Notes: a model not told the origin generated them from the sequence alone. DNA of 64,000 nt from UBA4085 sp964556755 (GCA_964556755.1 CAZKXI010000001.1:248001-312000), one strand, 5' to 3'; positions 43,715-53,178 are shown, numbered from the stretch's first letter. Numbers and translations are program-made.

Positions 43715-45077
43715 GCTCCGGCTCCTTTCCCAGGGGGTCGAGCCCCAAGGCCGACTCGAGATTCAAATAGGCTAGGCCCAGCCCGTAGCGGGCCGTCACG
43801 AGATCCACGGCCGCCTCGAACAGGCTGACGTTGGCGTCCGCCACCTGCAGGGCCGAGCTCAGGCCTTGCCGGTAGAGCTCGGCCGTCTCGGCCGCGTTGC
43901 GGACGGCGATGTCATAAGCCACCTGGGCCTTCGTCAGCCCGGCCCGCTGGCTCTCCACCGAGACAAGAGCGCTGCGGACGTCCAGGTCGACCTTGCGCAG
44001 GGCCGCCCGCACGTCCAAGTCGGCCTTGTAGGCCATGGCCTTCTGCTCGGAGAACTCGTTGTTGCGGGTCAGCCCGTCAAAGAGGCTCCAGCTCATGTTC
44101 AGTCCGGCGTTCCAGTTGAAGTTGCGCCCGGTCAAGCCGGCCTCGTTGGTGTAGGTGTAGCGCCCGGACAGGCTCAGCGTGGGCAGCCAGCGCAGGGTCG
44201 GCTCGAGGATCGAGGCGTGGCGGCCGCGGGCCGCGGCCCGGAGGGCCAGGACGTCGGGGCGGCGCAGCTGGGCCTGGCCGATCATCTGGTCGACCGGCGG
44301 GAGCGCCTCGCCCTCCGCCAGGGCCAGGAATCCCGGCACCGCCAGCCGCCGGGGGGGCGGGGCGTTCAGCAGGTAGCCCAGGCCGAGATAGCTGGCCTCC
44401 ACCTGGCCCTGGACCTGGGTCACGCCCGTCTCGGCCGTGGCCAGCTCCAGCTCGGCCCGGGTCACGTCGTTGGCCGAGACCAGCCCGGCCGAGAAGCGGG
44501 CCCGGGCCGCGTCCAGGCTCTGCTTGGCGTAGTCCCGGCGCCGCATGGAGGCCTGCAGGACCTGATCCTGGCTGAGAGCTTCCAGGAAAGAGGAGCTGAC
44601 GTCGAAGGCCAAGCCGCGCTTGCCTTCGGCGCTGGTATAGGTCTGGGCCTCCAGGCCGGCCCCGGCCGCGACCAGCGCCGGCAGGTTGCCGGAGTTGAAC
44701 AGGGTCATGCTCAGGTTGGCCGCTCCCGAAAGCCCGTTGTAGCTCTGGACGATGATGTTCTGGTTGCCGATCAGGCGGGCCACCTCGAACGGCCGCCGGG
44801 TATAGGTTCCGTTGACGCTCAGGGAAGGCAGGAAGGAGGCCTTGGCCTGGGCCAGCTGGGCCCCGGCGATGCGGACGTCCTGCTCGACCTTGAGGGCCCG
44901 CTCGTTGTTGGCCAGGGCCAGCCGGATGGCCGTCTCCAGGGTCAGGGCCTCCTCGGAGCTCCCCGGCCCGGGCCCGGCCGGCCCGTTCTGGGCCCCGGCC
45001 GAGCCGAGTCCGATGAGAAGAAAGACGGCCCATCCCAGGCTGGCCGCCGCTCCCGCGCGCCGCGGTTTCATATCCAT
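43704..45077 (-). CDS. TolC-family outer-membrane factor
   Basis: A protein of 457 residues: signal peptide (AAASLGWAVFLLIGLGSAGA), then two OEP repeats (LTLETAIRLALANNERALKVEQDVRIAGA; GLNMSWSLFDGLTRNNEFSEQKA). It forms the outer-membrane/periplasmic tunnel for the adaptor and pump downstream. ATG 45075-45077 (GGAGG 11 bases upstream); a second ATG lies 6 bases on. The operon promoter is at 45153-45182. Confidence 0.92.
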   Translation of the reverse strand: MDMKPRRAGAAASLGWAVFLLIGLGSAGAQNGPAGPGPGSSEEALTLETAIRLALANNERALKVEQDVRIAGAQLAQAKASFLPSLSVNGTYTRRPFEVARLIGNQNIIVQSYNGLSGAANLSMTLFNSGNLPALVAAGAGLEAQTYTSAEGKRGLAFDVSSSFLEALSQDQVLQASMRRRDYAKQSLDAARARFSAGLVSANDVTRAELELATAETGVTQVQGQVEASYLGLGYLLNAPPPRRLAVPGFLALAEGEALPPVDQMIGQAQLRRPDVLALRAAARGRHASILEPTLRWLPTLSLSGRYTYTNEAGLTGRNFNWNAGLNMSWSLFDGLTRNNEFSEQKAMAYKADLDVRAALRKVDLDVRSALVSVESQRAGLTKAQVAYDIAVRNAAETAELYRQGLSSALQVADANVSLFEAAVDLVTARYGLGLAYLNLESALGLDPLGKEPERED

Positions 45078-45152
45078 TTTTCGTCCGTCCTCCGTTTGAC
45101 CGCTTCGGACCGGTCCGTTCTACGGCTCGAGTCCGGCCTTTTTAAAGGGCCG

Positions 45153-45182
45153 ATTATACGACGGCGCCCGCCCGGAGGGCAA
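45153..45182 (-). promoter_or_regulatory. Sigma-70-type promoter of the TolC-adaptor-RND operon
   Basis: Minus-strand TTGCCC (45177-45182), 18-base spacer, TATAAT (45153-45158), about 75 bases before the first gene. The -35 box overlaps the U-tract of the terminator that ends the upstream operon. Confidence 0.6.
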
Positions 45183-45223
45183 AAAGCCGCCCCCGCCTTC
45201 CGGTCCGGGAAGGCGGGGACGGC
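45181..45223 (-). terminator. Rho-independent terminator of the sigma/MacAB operon
   Basis: Minus-strand stem-loop GCCGTCCCCGCCTTCC with its complement (45186-45223, loop of about four bases) followed by TTTTT (45185-45181). It lies 27 bases past the stop of the outer-membrane-factor gene at 45250. Confidence 0.85.
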
Positions 45224-45249
45224 CTCCGGTCGGGCGCTCCCGATGGACT

Positions 45250-46812
45250 TCAGCGGACCGGGATGTCCGAGATCTTGATGGACTTGTTCTCCAAAAGCGT
45301 GCCGACGGCTCTCTCCAAGCCGGTCTGGGCCACGTTGTAGTTGATGATGGCCTGCAGCTCGGCCGTGCGGGCGCTGCCCAGGGCGCTCTGGTATTCCAGG
45401 ACCAGGTAGTTGGTGCTCATGCCGACCCGCAGCTTCTCCTCCTCGGCGGCCAGGTTCTTCTCGGCCAGCTCGCGGGCCACCTTGTAGGCCTCGACCTGCT
45501 TGAACGTCGTCTGCAGCAGGCGGACGGCGGTCCGGACCTCGTTGACCGCGCTCTTCTCGGCGCTCTTGAGGTTCAACAGAGCCGTCTTGAGGTTCAGCCG
45601 GGCCATGCCGTAGCCGGCCTTGGTCAGGAGGTTGCTCAGGCTGACGTCCAAAGTCAGGCCGATGTTCCAGTTGGGGTATTTGAAGGCGAAGGTGTCGCCG
45701 TAGGCCGTGCCGCGGCCCTGCTCGTTGGTGCTGAGGACGATGCCGTTCAGCGGGCTGCCGTCGTAGGTGATCTGGGTCCCCGAGATGCCCGGGCTGGAGA
45801 AGCCGGCCGTCAGGTTCAAGCCGGGCAGGAGCTGGTTCTTGGCGTAGGCCAGGTTCAGCTCCTGGGTCTGGATGGAGATCCGGCTGACCTGCAGGTCGGG
45901 GCGCTTGGCCATGGCCATGGCCAAGGACTCGTCCAGGTCGACCGGGTGGGCGGTGAAGTCGGGCTTGTCCACGGGCTCGATCGACTTGACCTGCTTCTCC
46001 TCCTCGTCCGAGATGGCCAGGAGCAGGCGGAGGCTGTCCTCGTTGGCCTTGATCGAGGCCTCCGAGGAGAGAAGCTGGGCCTCGAGGGTGGCCACGCGGG
46101 ACTGGGCGCTGAGGACCTCCAGGGGGGCCAGCTGGCCGATCTCGACCTTGCGCTGGTTCTGGGCCAGGAGGTCCCTGGCCAGCTGCAGGGACGTCTGCTG
46201 GACCTTGAGGTTCTCGATGCTGTAGACCAGCAGCCAGTAGGCTTGGGTCACGCTGTAGATGGTGTCCTCGACGGTCTTTTCCAGCTGGATCTTGGAGCTG
46301 TCCAGGCTGTTGCGGGCGATGACGATGTCCTTGTTGGTCATCTTGGCCCCGAAGCCCTTGAGCAGGGGCTGGCTGAAGGACAGCGACAGGGTGGTGTTGT
46401 AGCGGGGGTTGATGGTGTTGCCGATCTGGGTCGAGTCGGTCATGCCGTCCGTCAAGCTCATGGAGAGGGTGCCGCCCCAGGGCGTGGTCTGCCGGACCTG
46501 GCCTTGGACGTTGTCGGTCTTGGTGATGGTGCTGGCGCCGGTGTCCAGGAAGGAGTACCCGGCGTTCTCGCTGTTGCGCTTGGAGTAGCTGAAGGACAGC
46601 GTCGGGAGGTAGATGTCCTTGGCCTGGGCCAGGGACAGGGCCGCGGCCTCGGGGCTGAGGACGGCCACCTGGAGGCTGATGTTGTTCTGCAGGGCCCGGG
46701 TCACGGCGTCCTGCAGCGTCAGCTTGAGGACCCCGTCCTGGGCCCGGAGCGGCAGCCCGGCCGCCAGGAGGACGGCCAAGCCGCAGGCGAAGGCGACGAC
46801 TTTTCTATTCAT
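45250..46812 (-). CDS. TolC-family outer-membrane factor of the MacAB-like operon
   Basis: A protein of 520 residues: signal peptide (VVAFACGLAVLLAAGLPLRAQ) and two OEP repeats (KLTLQDAVTRALQNNISLQVAVL; LDVSLSNLLTKAGYGMARLNL). It is larger than the other channel in the window. The start ATG 46810-46812 is 20 bases after the permease stop; the frame stays open far upstream inside the permease gene and that extension is discarded. It should complete the MacA-MacB tripartite exporter. It is last in the operon, followed by the terminator at 45181-45223. Confidence 0.9.
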   Translation of the reverse strand: MNRKVVAFACGLAVLLAAGLPLRAQDGVLKLTLQDAVTRALQNNISLQVAVLSPEAAALSLAQAKDIYLPTLSFSYSKRNSENAGYSFLDTGASTITKTDNVQGQVRQTTPWGGTLSMSLTDGMTDSTQIGNTINPRYNTTLSLSFSQPLLKGFGAKMTNKDIVIARNSLDSSKIQLEKTVEDTIYSVTQAYWLLVYSIENLKVQQTSLQLARDLLAQNQRKVEIGQLAPLEVLSAQSRVATLEAQLLSSEASIKANEDSLRLLLAISDEEEKQVKSIEPVDKPDFTAHPVDLDESLAMAMAKRPDLQVSRISIQTQELNLAYAKNQLLPGLNLTAGFSSPGISGTQITYDGSPLNGIVLSTNEQGRGTAYGDTFAFKYPNWNIGLTLDVSLSNLLTKAGYGMARLNLKTALLNLKSAEKSAVNEVRTAVRLLQTTFKQVEAYKVARELAEKNLAAEEEKLRVGMSTNYLVLEYQSALGSARTAELQAIINYNVAQTGLERAVGTLLENKSIKISDIPVR

Positions 46813-46832
46813 GGTGAACCTCGTTTTCGCGC

Positions 46833-48064
46833 TTATTCGTAGCGCAGGGCTTCGATCGGGTCGAGCTTGGAGGCCTTGCGGGCGGGGTAGAAGCCGAAGA
46901 AGATGCCGACCGAGGCCGAGAAGAGGAAGGCCATCATCACCGAGCCCGGCGAGACGACCGTCGTGATCGAGGCGAAGATGGGGATGAACTTGAGCAGCTT
47001 GGAGATGCCGACCCCCAGGATGATGCCGAGGATCCCCCCCAGCAGGCTGAGGACCACGGCCTCGCCCAGGAACTGCAGCAGGATGTCCCGCTCCTTGGCC
47101 CCGATCGACATGCGGATGCCGATCTCGCGGATGCGCTCGGTGACCGAGACCAGCATGATGTTCATGATGCCGATGCCGCCGACCAGCAGGGAGATAGAGG
47201 CGATCGAGCCGAGCAGGATGGTCAGGATGTTGGTCGACTCGGCCGCGCCCTCGGCGATCTCGGCCATGTCGGCGACCGTGAAGTCGTCGGCCGCGCCGGG
47301 GGCGATGCGGTGGCGCTCCCGCAGCAGCTCCTCGATCTGGCGCTTGGCCTCGGCCGTCGCGGTCGACGAGGCGGCCGAGACGTCGATGCTGCCGACGAAC
47401 TCGGCCTTCTGGATGCGCTTCATGCAGGTCGTGTAGGGGATGAGGATGATGTCGTCGCGGCTGCCGAAGCCGCCCGACTGGCCCTTGCTCTTGAGGATGC
47501 CGATGACGACGAAGGGCACCCGCTTGATGCGGATGGTCTGGCCGAGCGGGTCGGCGTCCTCGAACAGGTTGGTCTTGACGTCGGCGCCCAGGACGCAGAC
47601 CTTGGCCGCCGACTTGACGTGGCTCTCGTCGAAGAAGGCCCCGCCGGACATCTCCCACTTGCGGACGTCGGGATAGCTCTCGCCGACGCCCTGGACCGAG
47701 GTGTTCCAGTTCTTGGCGTTGTAGACGACCTGGGCCCTGGCGCTGACCGAGGGCGAGACCGACTCGACGGCCGAGAGGCCCTTGAGGGCCTCGGCGTCCT
47801 CGACGGTCAGGGTGTTCCAGCCGCCGAAGCCCGTCCGGACGCCGCCGACGTTGCGGTTGCCCGGCCCGACATAGAGCAGGTTGGTGCCCATGCTGGCGAA
47901 GCGGCTCTCGACGGCGGCCCGGGCCCCGGCCCCGATGGAGACCATGGCGATGACGGCTCCGACGCCGATGATGATGCCCAGGCAGGTCAGGAACGTCCGC
48001 ATCTTGTTGCGGGCCAGGGCCCGCAGGGAGACCTTCAGGATGCGCAGCATCAGGTTGAAGGATT

Positions 48065-48068
<4 letters not shown>
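46833..48068 (-). CDS. MacB-type ABC transporter permease
   Basis: A protein of 411 residues of the MacB/FtsX family. One N-terminal helix (FLTCLGIIIGVGAVIAMVSIGAG) is followed by a large periplasmic domain (about residues 50-270) and three C-terminal helices (LLVGGIGIMNIMLVSVTERIREIGIR is the signature). The ATPase is a separate protein here, unlike E. coli MacB. ATG 48066-48068 overlaps the ATPase stop by 4 bases. Mechanotransmission across the membrane powers export through the outer factor. Confidence 0.93.
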
Positions 48069-48760
<692 letters not shown>

Positions 48761-48789
48761 GACCTTGGGCCTTGGCCGCGCCGGCGGGC

Positions 48790-50190
48790 TTACCGGAACA
48801 TCATCATGCCCGGACCGCCCCGCCGCTGATCCTGCTGGCCCGGGGTGGTCGCGGTCGACGCGGCGCCCTGCAGGCCGAGGATGACCTTCATCCCCTCCTT
48901 GAGCTCGCTGCGGGTGACCTCGGTGTAGGAGTTGTCGGTCAGGCCGGTGCGGACCATGTAGGGCTTGACCTTGCCCGCCTCATCCAGCACCCAGACCATC
49001 GAGGCCTGCCGCCGGGCTCCGCCCTGCTGGCGCATCTGCTGGAAGCGCTGGCGCTGCTCGGGCGTCAGCTGGCTGGGGTCGAACTGGCCCCTCTGGCCGC
49101 CCTGAGCGCCGGCCGGCCCGCCGGACGTCGCCTGGGCGCCCGGGCCGCCCGTCTGACCGGGCTGGCCGGGCTGGCCGCCGCGCTGACCACCGGGCCGCAG
49201 AGAGGCCATGAGCTCGGCCATCTCCTTCTCGGGCAGAGTCGGAGTGAAGCGCAGGGCGGCGTTGGGGACCTTGATGACGTCCTTGGCCTCGCCGGTGACG
49301 ATGGTCACGGTGGCCGTCATGCCCGGCCGGAGCTTGATCTCGGGATTCGGGGCGTCGACGATGGTGGTGTAGGTGACGACGTTGTTGGTCGTCACGGCGG
49401 CGTAGCGGACCTGCAGGATCTTGCCGTTGAATGTCTCGCCCTGGAAGGCGTCGACCGTGAAGCGGACCGACTGGCCTTCCTTGACCCGGCCGATGTCGGC
49501 CTCGTCCACCGAGCACTGGACCTTCATCTTGGTCAGGTCGGTGGCCACCTTGAACAGGACCGGGGCGTTCATGCTGGCGGCGACCGTCTGCCCGACGTTG
49601 ACCGGGCGGTCGATGACCGTGCCGTCGATCGGCGAGCGGATGATGCAGTAGGACAGGTCGACCCGGCTCTGGTCAAGGGTCGATTTGGCCTGCTGGACGC
49701 GGGCCTCGGCCGTCTGGACCCCGACCCGGGCCGAGATGAGCTCGGCCTCGGCCGTCTCCTTGGCCTCGATCGAGACCAGGGCGCGCTTGAAGAGGTCCTG
49801 CGTCCGGGCGTGGCTCCTCTCGGTGTTCTGCAGCGTCGCCTTGGCCTGCTCCAGGGAGGCCAGGGCGCTGTTGTAGTTGGCCAGGTTGGAGTCGACCTTG
49901 GCTTTCTGGATGTCCTGGTCGATCTCGGCCATCAGCTGGCCGACCTTGACCTGGGAGTTGTAGTCGACATACAGCTTGGCGATCTTGCCCGACACCTGGC
50001 TGCCGACCTCGACGATGTCGATGGGATTGATGGTCCCCGAGGTGGTGACCACGGACTGGACGTCGCCCTTGGCCAGGGCCTCGGTCCGGTACTGCGGCTG
50101 GTCGGCCTTGCCCTTCTTGATGAAGACGAAGAAGATCACCAGGGCGACCGCCAGGACGGCGATCAGAAGGATCAGCCTCTTTTTTCTCAT
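48790..50190 (-). CDS. MacA-like periplasmic adaptor with LTxxQ-containing insert
   Basis: A protein of 466 residues anchored by an N-terminal helix (LILLIAVLAVALVIFFVF). Adaptor domains: EVGSQVSGKIAKLYV and YCIIRSPIDGTVIDRPV around a helical hairpin, then the beta-barrel (YTTIVDAPNPEIKLRPGM). Unusually, residues about 331-395 form a Gly/Gln/Pro-rich insert ending in QLTPEQRQRFQQMRQQ, an LTxxQ-like helix as in Spy/CpxP. The neighbouring gene encodes a Spy-like protein, which may be no accident. The C-terminus is also Gly/Met-rich (GGPGMMMFR). It overlaps the Spy-like gene by 4 bases. Confidence 0.9.
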   Translation of the reverse strand: MRKKRLILLIAVLAVALVIFFVFIKKGKADQPQYRTEALAKGDVQSVVTTSGTINPIDIVEVGSQVSGKIAKLYVDYNSQVKVGQLMAEIDQDIQKAKVDSNLANYNSALASLEQAKATLQNTERSHARTQDLFKRALVSIEAKETAEAELISARVGVQTAEARVQQAKSTLDQSRVDLSYCIIRSPIDGTVIDRPVNVGQTVAASMNAPVLFKVATDLTKMKVQCSVDEADIGRVKEGQSVRFTVDAFQGETFNGKILQVRYAAVTTNNVVTYTTIVDAPNPEIKLRPGMTATVTIVTGEAKDVIKVPNAALRFTPTLPEKEMAELMASLRPGGQRGGQPGQPGQTGGPGAQATSGGPAGAQGGQRGQFDPSQLTPEQRQRFQQMRQQGGARRQASMVWVLDEAGKVKPYMVRTGLTDNSYTEVTRSELKEGMKVILGLQGAASTATTPGQQDQRRGGPGMMMFR

Positions 50191-50738
50191 TCGAAGTCTC
50201 CTTTGAAAAGATAGGCGTGGAACGGGATCCGGGACTCCGTTCTCGTAAAGTCGGAATCAGGGGGCTGCGGCCCGCGGCGGGGGTTGGAATCCCCCCCGCC
50301 GCCGCGGCTGTCGCGGCCGGGGCCGGAGGGGGAGGCGTCGCGGCGGGCCGCCGCGGCCTTCCGCCGCTCCTCCTCGTGGCGCTTGATCATGGCGTCGTTC
50401 TTGGCTTTCTGCTCCGGGGTCAGGACGGCGTCGATCTCCGCCTGGAGCTGGCTGCGCAGCTCGCCGTAGCGCTTGAAGGTCTCGGACCGCAGCTCTTTCA
50501 GACGGGCGTCGCCGCGCATCCGCGCGTCGTTGGCCTTGAACAGCTCGCGCAGGCGGGCCTGCTGATCGGCCGTCAGCCCGATCTCCTTGGCCCAGCTCTC
50601 CATGGACGGCAGGCGGTCGCCGCGGCGGTCGCCGGGCCTCTTGGCCGTGAGCCAGCTGTGGCCGAAGAGGCCGGCCGCGATCCCGGCCGCGAAGACCAGG
50701 ATAAAGGACAGGACGATCCAGAGGCGCGGCTTGTTCAT
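50187..50738 (-). CDS. Spy/CpxP-like periplasmic protein with two LTxxQ motifs
   Basis: A protein of 183 residues: signal-anchor (LWIVLSFILVFAAGIAAGLFG), then a helical part with LTADQQARLRELF and LTPEQKAKNDAMIKR, the paired LTxxQ motifs of periplasmic stress chaperones and metal sensors (heavy-metal resistance family). The tail is Gly/Arg/Pro-rich. It may sense metal or misfolded protein and feed back on the adjacent anti-sigma factor, or buffer cargo for the exporter (inference). It overlaps the anti-sigma gene (ATGA) and the adaptor gene. Confidence 0.82.
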   Translation of the reverse strand: MNKPRLWIVLSFILVFAAGIAAGLFGHSWLTAKRPGDRRGDRLPSMESWAKEIGLTADQQARLRELFKANDARMRGDARLKELRSETFKRYGELRSQLQAEIDAVLTPEQKAKNDAMIKRHEEERRKAAAARRDASPSGPGRDSRGGGGDSNPRRGPQPPDSDFTRTESRIPFHAYLFKGDFE

Positions 50739-51226
50739 GGCCGGGGCCTCCGGGGGGCCGCCGCTTCGGTGGCGGCAAAGAGGATCTGCATGGTGTTTTC
50801 CTCGGGCTTCTTGGTCTCGTCGTAGTAGGCGGCGGTCTCGCTCGGCGGGACCGTGCCGTTGATCATCAGGGCCTCGGTCTGGGTCAGGTCGGCGCCGTCG
50901 GTCGGCAGGAAGAGAAGGCCGCCGACGAAGAGGCCGATCAGGAAGAGCGAGACGGGGATGGCCCGCAGGCTCCAGGCGCGCCAGAGCCGCTCCGGCTCCG
51001 TCCGGCCCAGGGCCGCGATGCGGGCCCCGACCCGGGAGGCGAAGCCCGGCCGCGGGCCGGGCGGCTCCGGAACGGTCAAGGCGTCCCGCAGGGCGGCGTG
51101 CTCGGCCCGCAGGCGCCGGCAGGACGGGCAGGCCCGCAGATGCTCCTGCAGCGCCGCGGCCGGGCCCGAGGCGAGGCCCCGATCCAGGGATTCCAGAATC
51201 CACCGTTCGTAGCGTCGGCAGCTCAT
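50735..51226 (-). CDS. Zinc-finger anti-sigma factor
   Basis: A protein of 163 residues. The N-terminal cytoplasmic part has the anti-sigma zinc motif EHLRACPSC (His-x3-Cys-x2-Cys). One membrane helix follows (RAIPVSLFLIGLFVGGLLFL, residues about 87-106), then a short periplasmic tail. It overlaps the ECF sigma gene upstream by 4 bases, the standard sigma/anti-sigma pairing, and should hold the sigma factor inactive until an envelope signal arrives. Confidence 0.9.
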   Translation of the reverse strand: MSCRRYERWILESLDRGLASGPAAALQEHLRACPSCRRLRAEHAALRDALTVPEPPGPRPGFASRVGARIAALGRTEPERLWRAWSLRAIPVSLFLIGLFVGGLLFLPTDGADLTQTEALMINGTVPPSETAAYYDETKKPEENTMQILFAATEAAAPRRPRP

Positions 51227-51804
51227 GCGTTCCCTCCCTCGACCCCGAATCCTTCCTTCAGGACCGGAGCCATCTTCTTTCGCAGCAGGCGGCGGGCCCG
51301 GAACAGCCGCGAATCGACCGTGCCGGGCGAGATATTCAGGGTTCGAACGATCTCATCGTAGGACAGGCCCTGGACGTCCCGCAGATTCAGGATCATGGCG
51401 TACTTGGGCGGCAGCGTCCCCAGGGCCTCCTGGACGGCGGCCCGCCGCCGGGTCTGCTCGCGGGCTTCGTCGCGGGCCAGGCTGGGATCCTCGCCGGCGA
51501 ACCGGCTCTCGGGGACCTCGCTCAGCGAGACTTCGCGGCGGCGACCGACCTTGCGCAGATGGTCCTTGATCCGGTTGACGGCGATGCGGTAGAGCCAGGT
51601 GCCGAACTCGGAGTCGAAGCGGAACTCCGGCAGATGGAGATAGGCCTTGACGAAGGCGTCCTGGGCCAGATCCTCGGCCGTGGCCGCGTCGCGAACGAAG
51701 CTGAATGCCAGATGGTACACTTTGGTCTCATATTTCCTGACGAGGGCCTCGAAGGCGCCCCGGTCTCCCCGGGCCGCGCTTTCGATGAGCGTTCGGTCGT
51801 CCAT
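51223..51804 (-). CDS. ECF-family RNA polymerase sigma factor
   Basis: A protein of 193 residues. Region 2 (FEALVRKYETKVYHLAFSFV, AEDLAQDAFVKAYLHL, FGTWLYRIAVNR) and region 4 (LPPKYAMILNLRDVQGLSYDEI, then LNISPGTVDSRLFRARRLL) are complete. First gene of a seven-gene operon with its anti-sigma factor, a Spy-like protein and a MacAB-type exporter, which it probably controls. A weak TATAAT (minus strand, 51949-51954) lies upstream; no clear autoregulated ECF promoter was recognised. Confidence 0.94.
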   Translation of the reverse strand: MDDRTLIESAARGDRGAFEALVRKYETKVYHLAFSFVRDAATAEDLAQDAFVKAYLHLPEFRFDSEFGTWLYRIAVNRIKDHLRKVGRRREVSLSEVPESRFAGEDPSLARDEAREQTRRRAAVQEALGTLPPKYAMILNLRDVQGLSYDEIVRTLNISPGTVDSRLFRARRLLRKKMAPVLKEGFGVEGGNA

Positions 51805-51997
51805 GCGGTGGCAACGCTTTCCGCCTCCGTCACCTATTAGACGCAGGCGAGGGCGAAATCTTCCAGGCCCGGGGCCGGGCCGCAGGACAGCCCGCGACCG
51901 TGCGACTTAAGACAGAGGAGGAGATGCCCGCCCCGGATTCAATCCGACATTATACAGGGAAAAGGGGGAGAAGGGAACACGGCGGGGCAACCCTTAA
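51805..51997. other. Upstream region of the sigma operon, no gene
   Basis: Part of a 300-base gap between the ECF sigma gene and the secreted protein at 52106. It holds a minus-strand TATAAT at 51949-51954 that could be the -10 box of the sigma operon; the -35 region is poor. No open frame or repeat is apparent before 51998. Confidence 0.4.
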
Positions 51998-52025
51998 GGC
52001 TCTTCGCCCCATTCCGGGAAGGGCC
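51998..52025. repeat. Solo terminal repeat of the intergenic element family, copy E
   Basis: GGCTCTTCGCCCCATTCCGG and the bases after it match the end of copy C (39304-39327, complement) almost exactly. No partner end is found nearby. It is flanked by short inverted bases (TTAAGGC at 51994 and GCCTTAA at 52023). It looks like a solo remnant next to a terminator. Confidence 0.65.
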
Positions 52026-52027
52026 TT

Positions 52028-52072
52028 AAAAATGCCCCCTGCCCGCCCCCGGGGAGGAGCGGGACAGGGGGG
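52028..52072 (-). terminator. Rho-independent terminator of the gene at 52106
   Basis: On the minus strand, stem CCCCCCTGTCCCGC (52072-52059) pairs with GCGGGCAGGGGG (52046-52035); after GCA comes TTTTT (52032-52028). It lies 34 bases past the stop. Confidence 0.8.
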
Positions 52073-52105
52073 AAAAGGGTTAGGAATTGAACAAGGAGGG
52101 AGCTT

Positions 52106-52537
52106 TCACTTGGCCTGGCGAACGGCCGTCCACTCGGGAGGGGTCATCTGGCCGCCGCCGGGAGGATTGCCGCCGCCCGGGGGGTTGCCCATCCCGCCGC
52201 CGCGCTCCAGGGTGCCCTTCATGTTGTTCGCGTCGATGAGCTTGCCCTTATAGGTCGTCTCCATCGTCCCGCGGGGCGTCTCGCGGACGATCTTCCAGGT
52301 CACTTCGTCGCCCTTGATCGTGCCCTCGCCCTTGGACTCTTGGGGCTGGCCGTCACGGCCGATGCTCTCCACGGTCACGGCCAGCTTTTCGCCCGTCTGG
52401 ACGATGGTGATGACGGACTTCATCTCCCGCTCGCCGAACTTCATGGTGTAATCCCACTTGCCGCTGATGTCGGCGGCGGCATAGGCCGCGATCCCGGTCA
52501 GGGACACGGCCAGAAGGGCCAGCAACGCTCTCTTCAT
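52106..52537 (-). CDS. Secreted hypothetical protein with beta-rich domain
   Basis: A protein of 143 residues: signal peptide (LLALLAVSLTGIAAYAAA), then about 85 residues of beta-strand pattern (ISGKWDYTMKFGEREMKSVI, KLAVTVESIGRDGQ, MKGTLERGG) and a short Gly/Pro/Asn repeat tail (GGGNPPGGG). The GxW opening and alternating strands recall small lipocalin-like or DUF-type secreted proteins common in Acidobacteria. Function unknown. ATG at 52535-52537 follows GGAGGAATCC. Single-gene unit with its own terminator. Confidence 0.75.
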   Translation of the reverse strand: MKRALLALLAVSLTGIAAYAAADISGKWDYTMKFGEREMKSVITIVQTGEKLAVTVESIGRDGQPQESKGEGTIKGDEVTWKIVRETPRGTMETTYKGKLIDANNMKGTLERGGGMGNPPGGGNPPGGGQMTPPEWTAVRQAK

Positions 52538-52642
52538 GGATTCCTCCTGGTCAGACTCGGGTCGGGAATCATCATCCCGCCACACCCCTTAGACGCTGCC
52601 CCGAAAAAATTCTTCCCGGGCGGCGGGCTCGCCGGGCGCCGA

Positions 52643-52660
52643 ACCGACAAAAAAGTCGGT
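52643..52660. promoter_or_regulatory. Inverted repeat, candidate upstream activator site
   Basis: ACCGAC, six A residues, GTCGGT: a perfect inverted repeat about 75 bases upstream of the sigma-54-type promoter at 52733. That is a usual distance for an enhancer bound by an NtrC-type activator, such as the one encoded at 56250. The same sequence could instead be a short hairpin. Confidence 0.35.
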
Positions 52661-52732
52661 GGGGCTGCAATTTTGTCCCCTCCCGGCCGACCGAAGATCT
52701 CTTATTTGTATTATTTACTGATACATAATAGA

Positions 52733-52749
52733 TGGCACGCTCCTCGCAT
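52733..52749 (+). promoter_or_regulatory. Sigma-54-type promoter (-24/-12)
   Basis: TGGCAC, five bases, TCGCAT. The invariant GG (52734-52735) and GC (52746-52747) are exactly 10 bases apart as sigma-54 requires; only one base of the TTGC element differs. It lies 34 bases before the ATG at 52783, in an otherwise AT-rich stretch, and the operon ends with a sigma-54 activator gene. Confidence 0.7.
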
Positions 52750-52782
52750 AATGGCTGGCGAAGCTCATTAAGGAGGTATAAA

Positions 52783-53178
52783 ATGAGATTCAAGCGATTC
52801 ATCATGACGGCCTTGGTGCTGGTCGTAGGCCTGTCTCTTCTGGGACCGGGCGCGTTCGCCCAGGTCAAGAAGAACGTCTTCAAGAACAAGGTGGCGACCA
52901 ACGCCGCCCTGAAGGTCCAGTTCCAGGACGAGAACTGCGACGGGCTCAACGACCTGGCCCGCGACCACGACAACGACGGCATCCCCAACGGCCAGGATCC
53001 CGACTGGATTCGGCCCAAGGATGGGTCCGGCTACAAGGCGGGCAACGGGAACGGCGGCTCCGGCCTCGGCCAGGGCCTCGGCAAGGGCGGCTTCCGCGGC
53101 GCGGCCGGCGGTCCCTTCGGGACCGGCGTCTGCGACGGCACCGGCCCCAAGGGCAAATCGTCCCGCAAGGGGCGCTGA
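52783..53178 (+). CDS. Secreted calcium-binding-like protein with CDGTGPKG tail
   Basis: A protein of 131 residues: signal peptide (FIMTALVLVVGLSLLGPGAFA), then an EF-hand/thrombospondin-type-3-like acidic stretch (DENCDGLNDLARDHDNDGI) with alternating Asp and Gly, a Gly/Asn-rich flexible part, and FGTGVCDGTGPKGKS near the end. Both cysteines (52 and 117) sit in a C-D-G context. A perfect AAGGAGGT precedes the start. Proteins with a C-terminal CxGTGPKG motif recur in other bacteria, but I know no assigned function. As first gene after the sigma-54-type promoter it may be the sensed or main output protein. Confidence 0.8.
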   Translation: MRFKRFIMTALVLVVGLSLLGPGAFAQVKKNVFKNKVATNAALKVQFQDENCDGLNDLARDHDNDGIPNGQDPDWIRPKDGSGYKAGNGNGGSGLGQGLGKGGFRGAAGGPFGTGVCDGTGPKGKSSRKGR

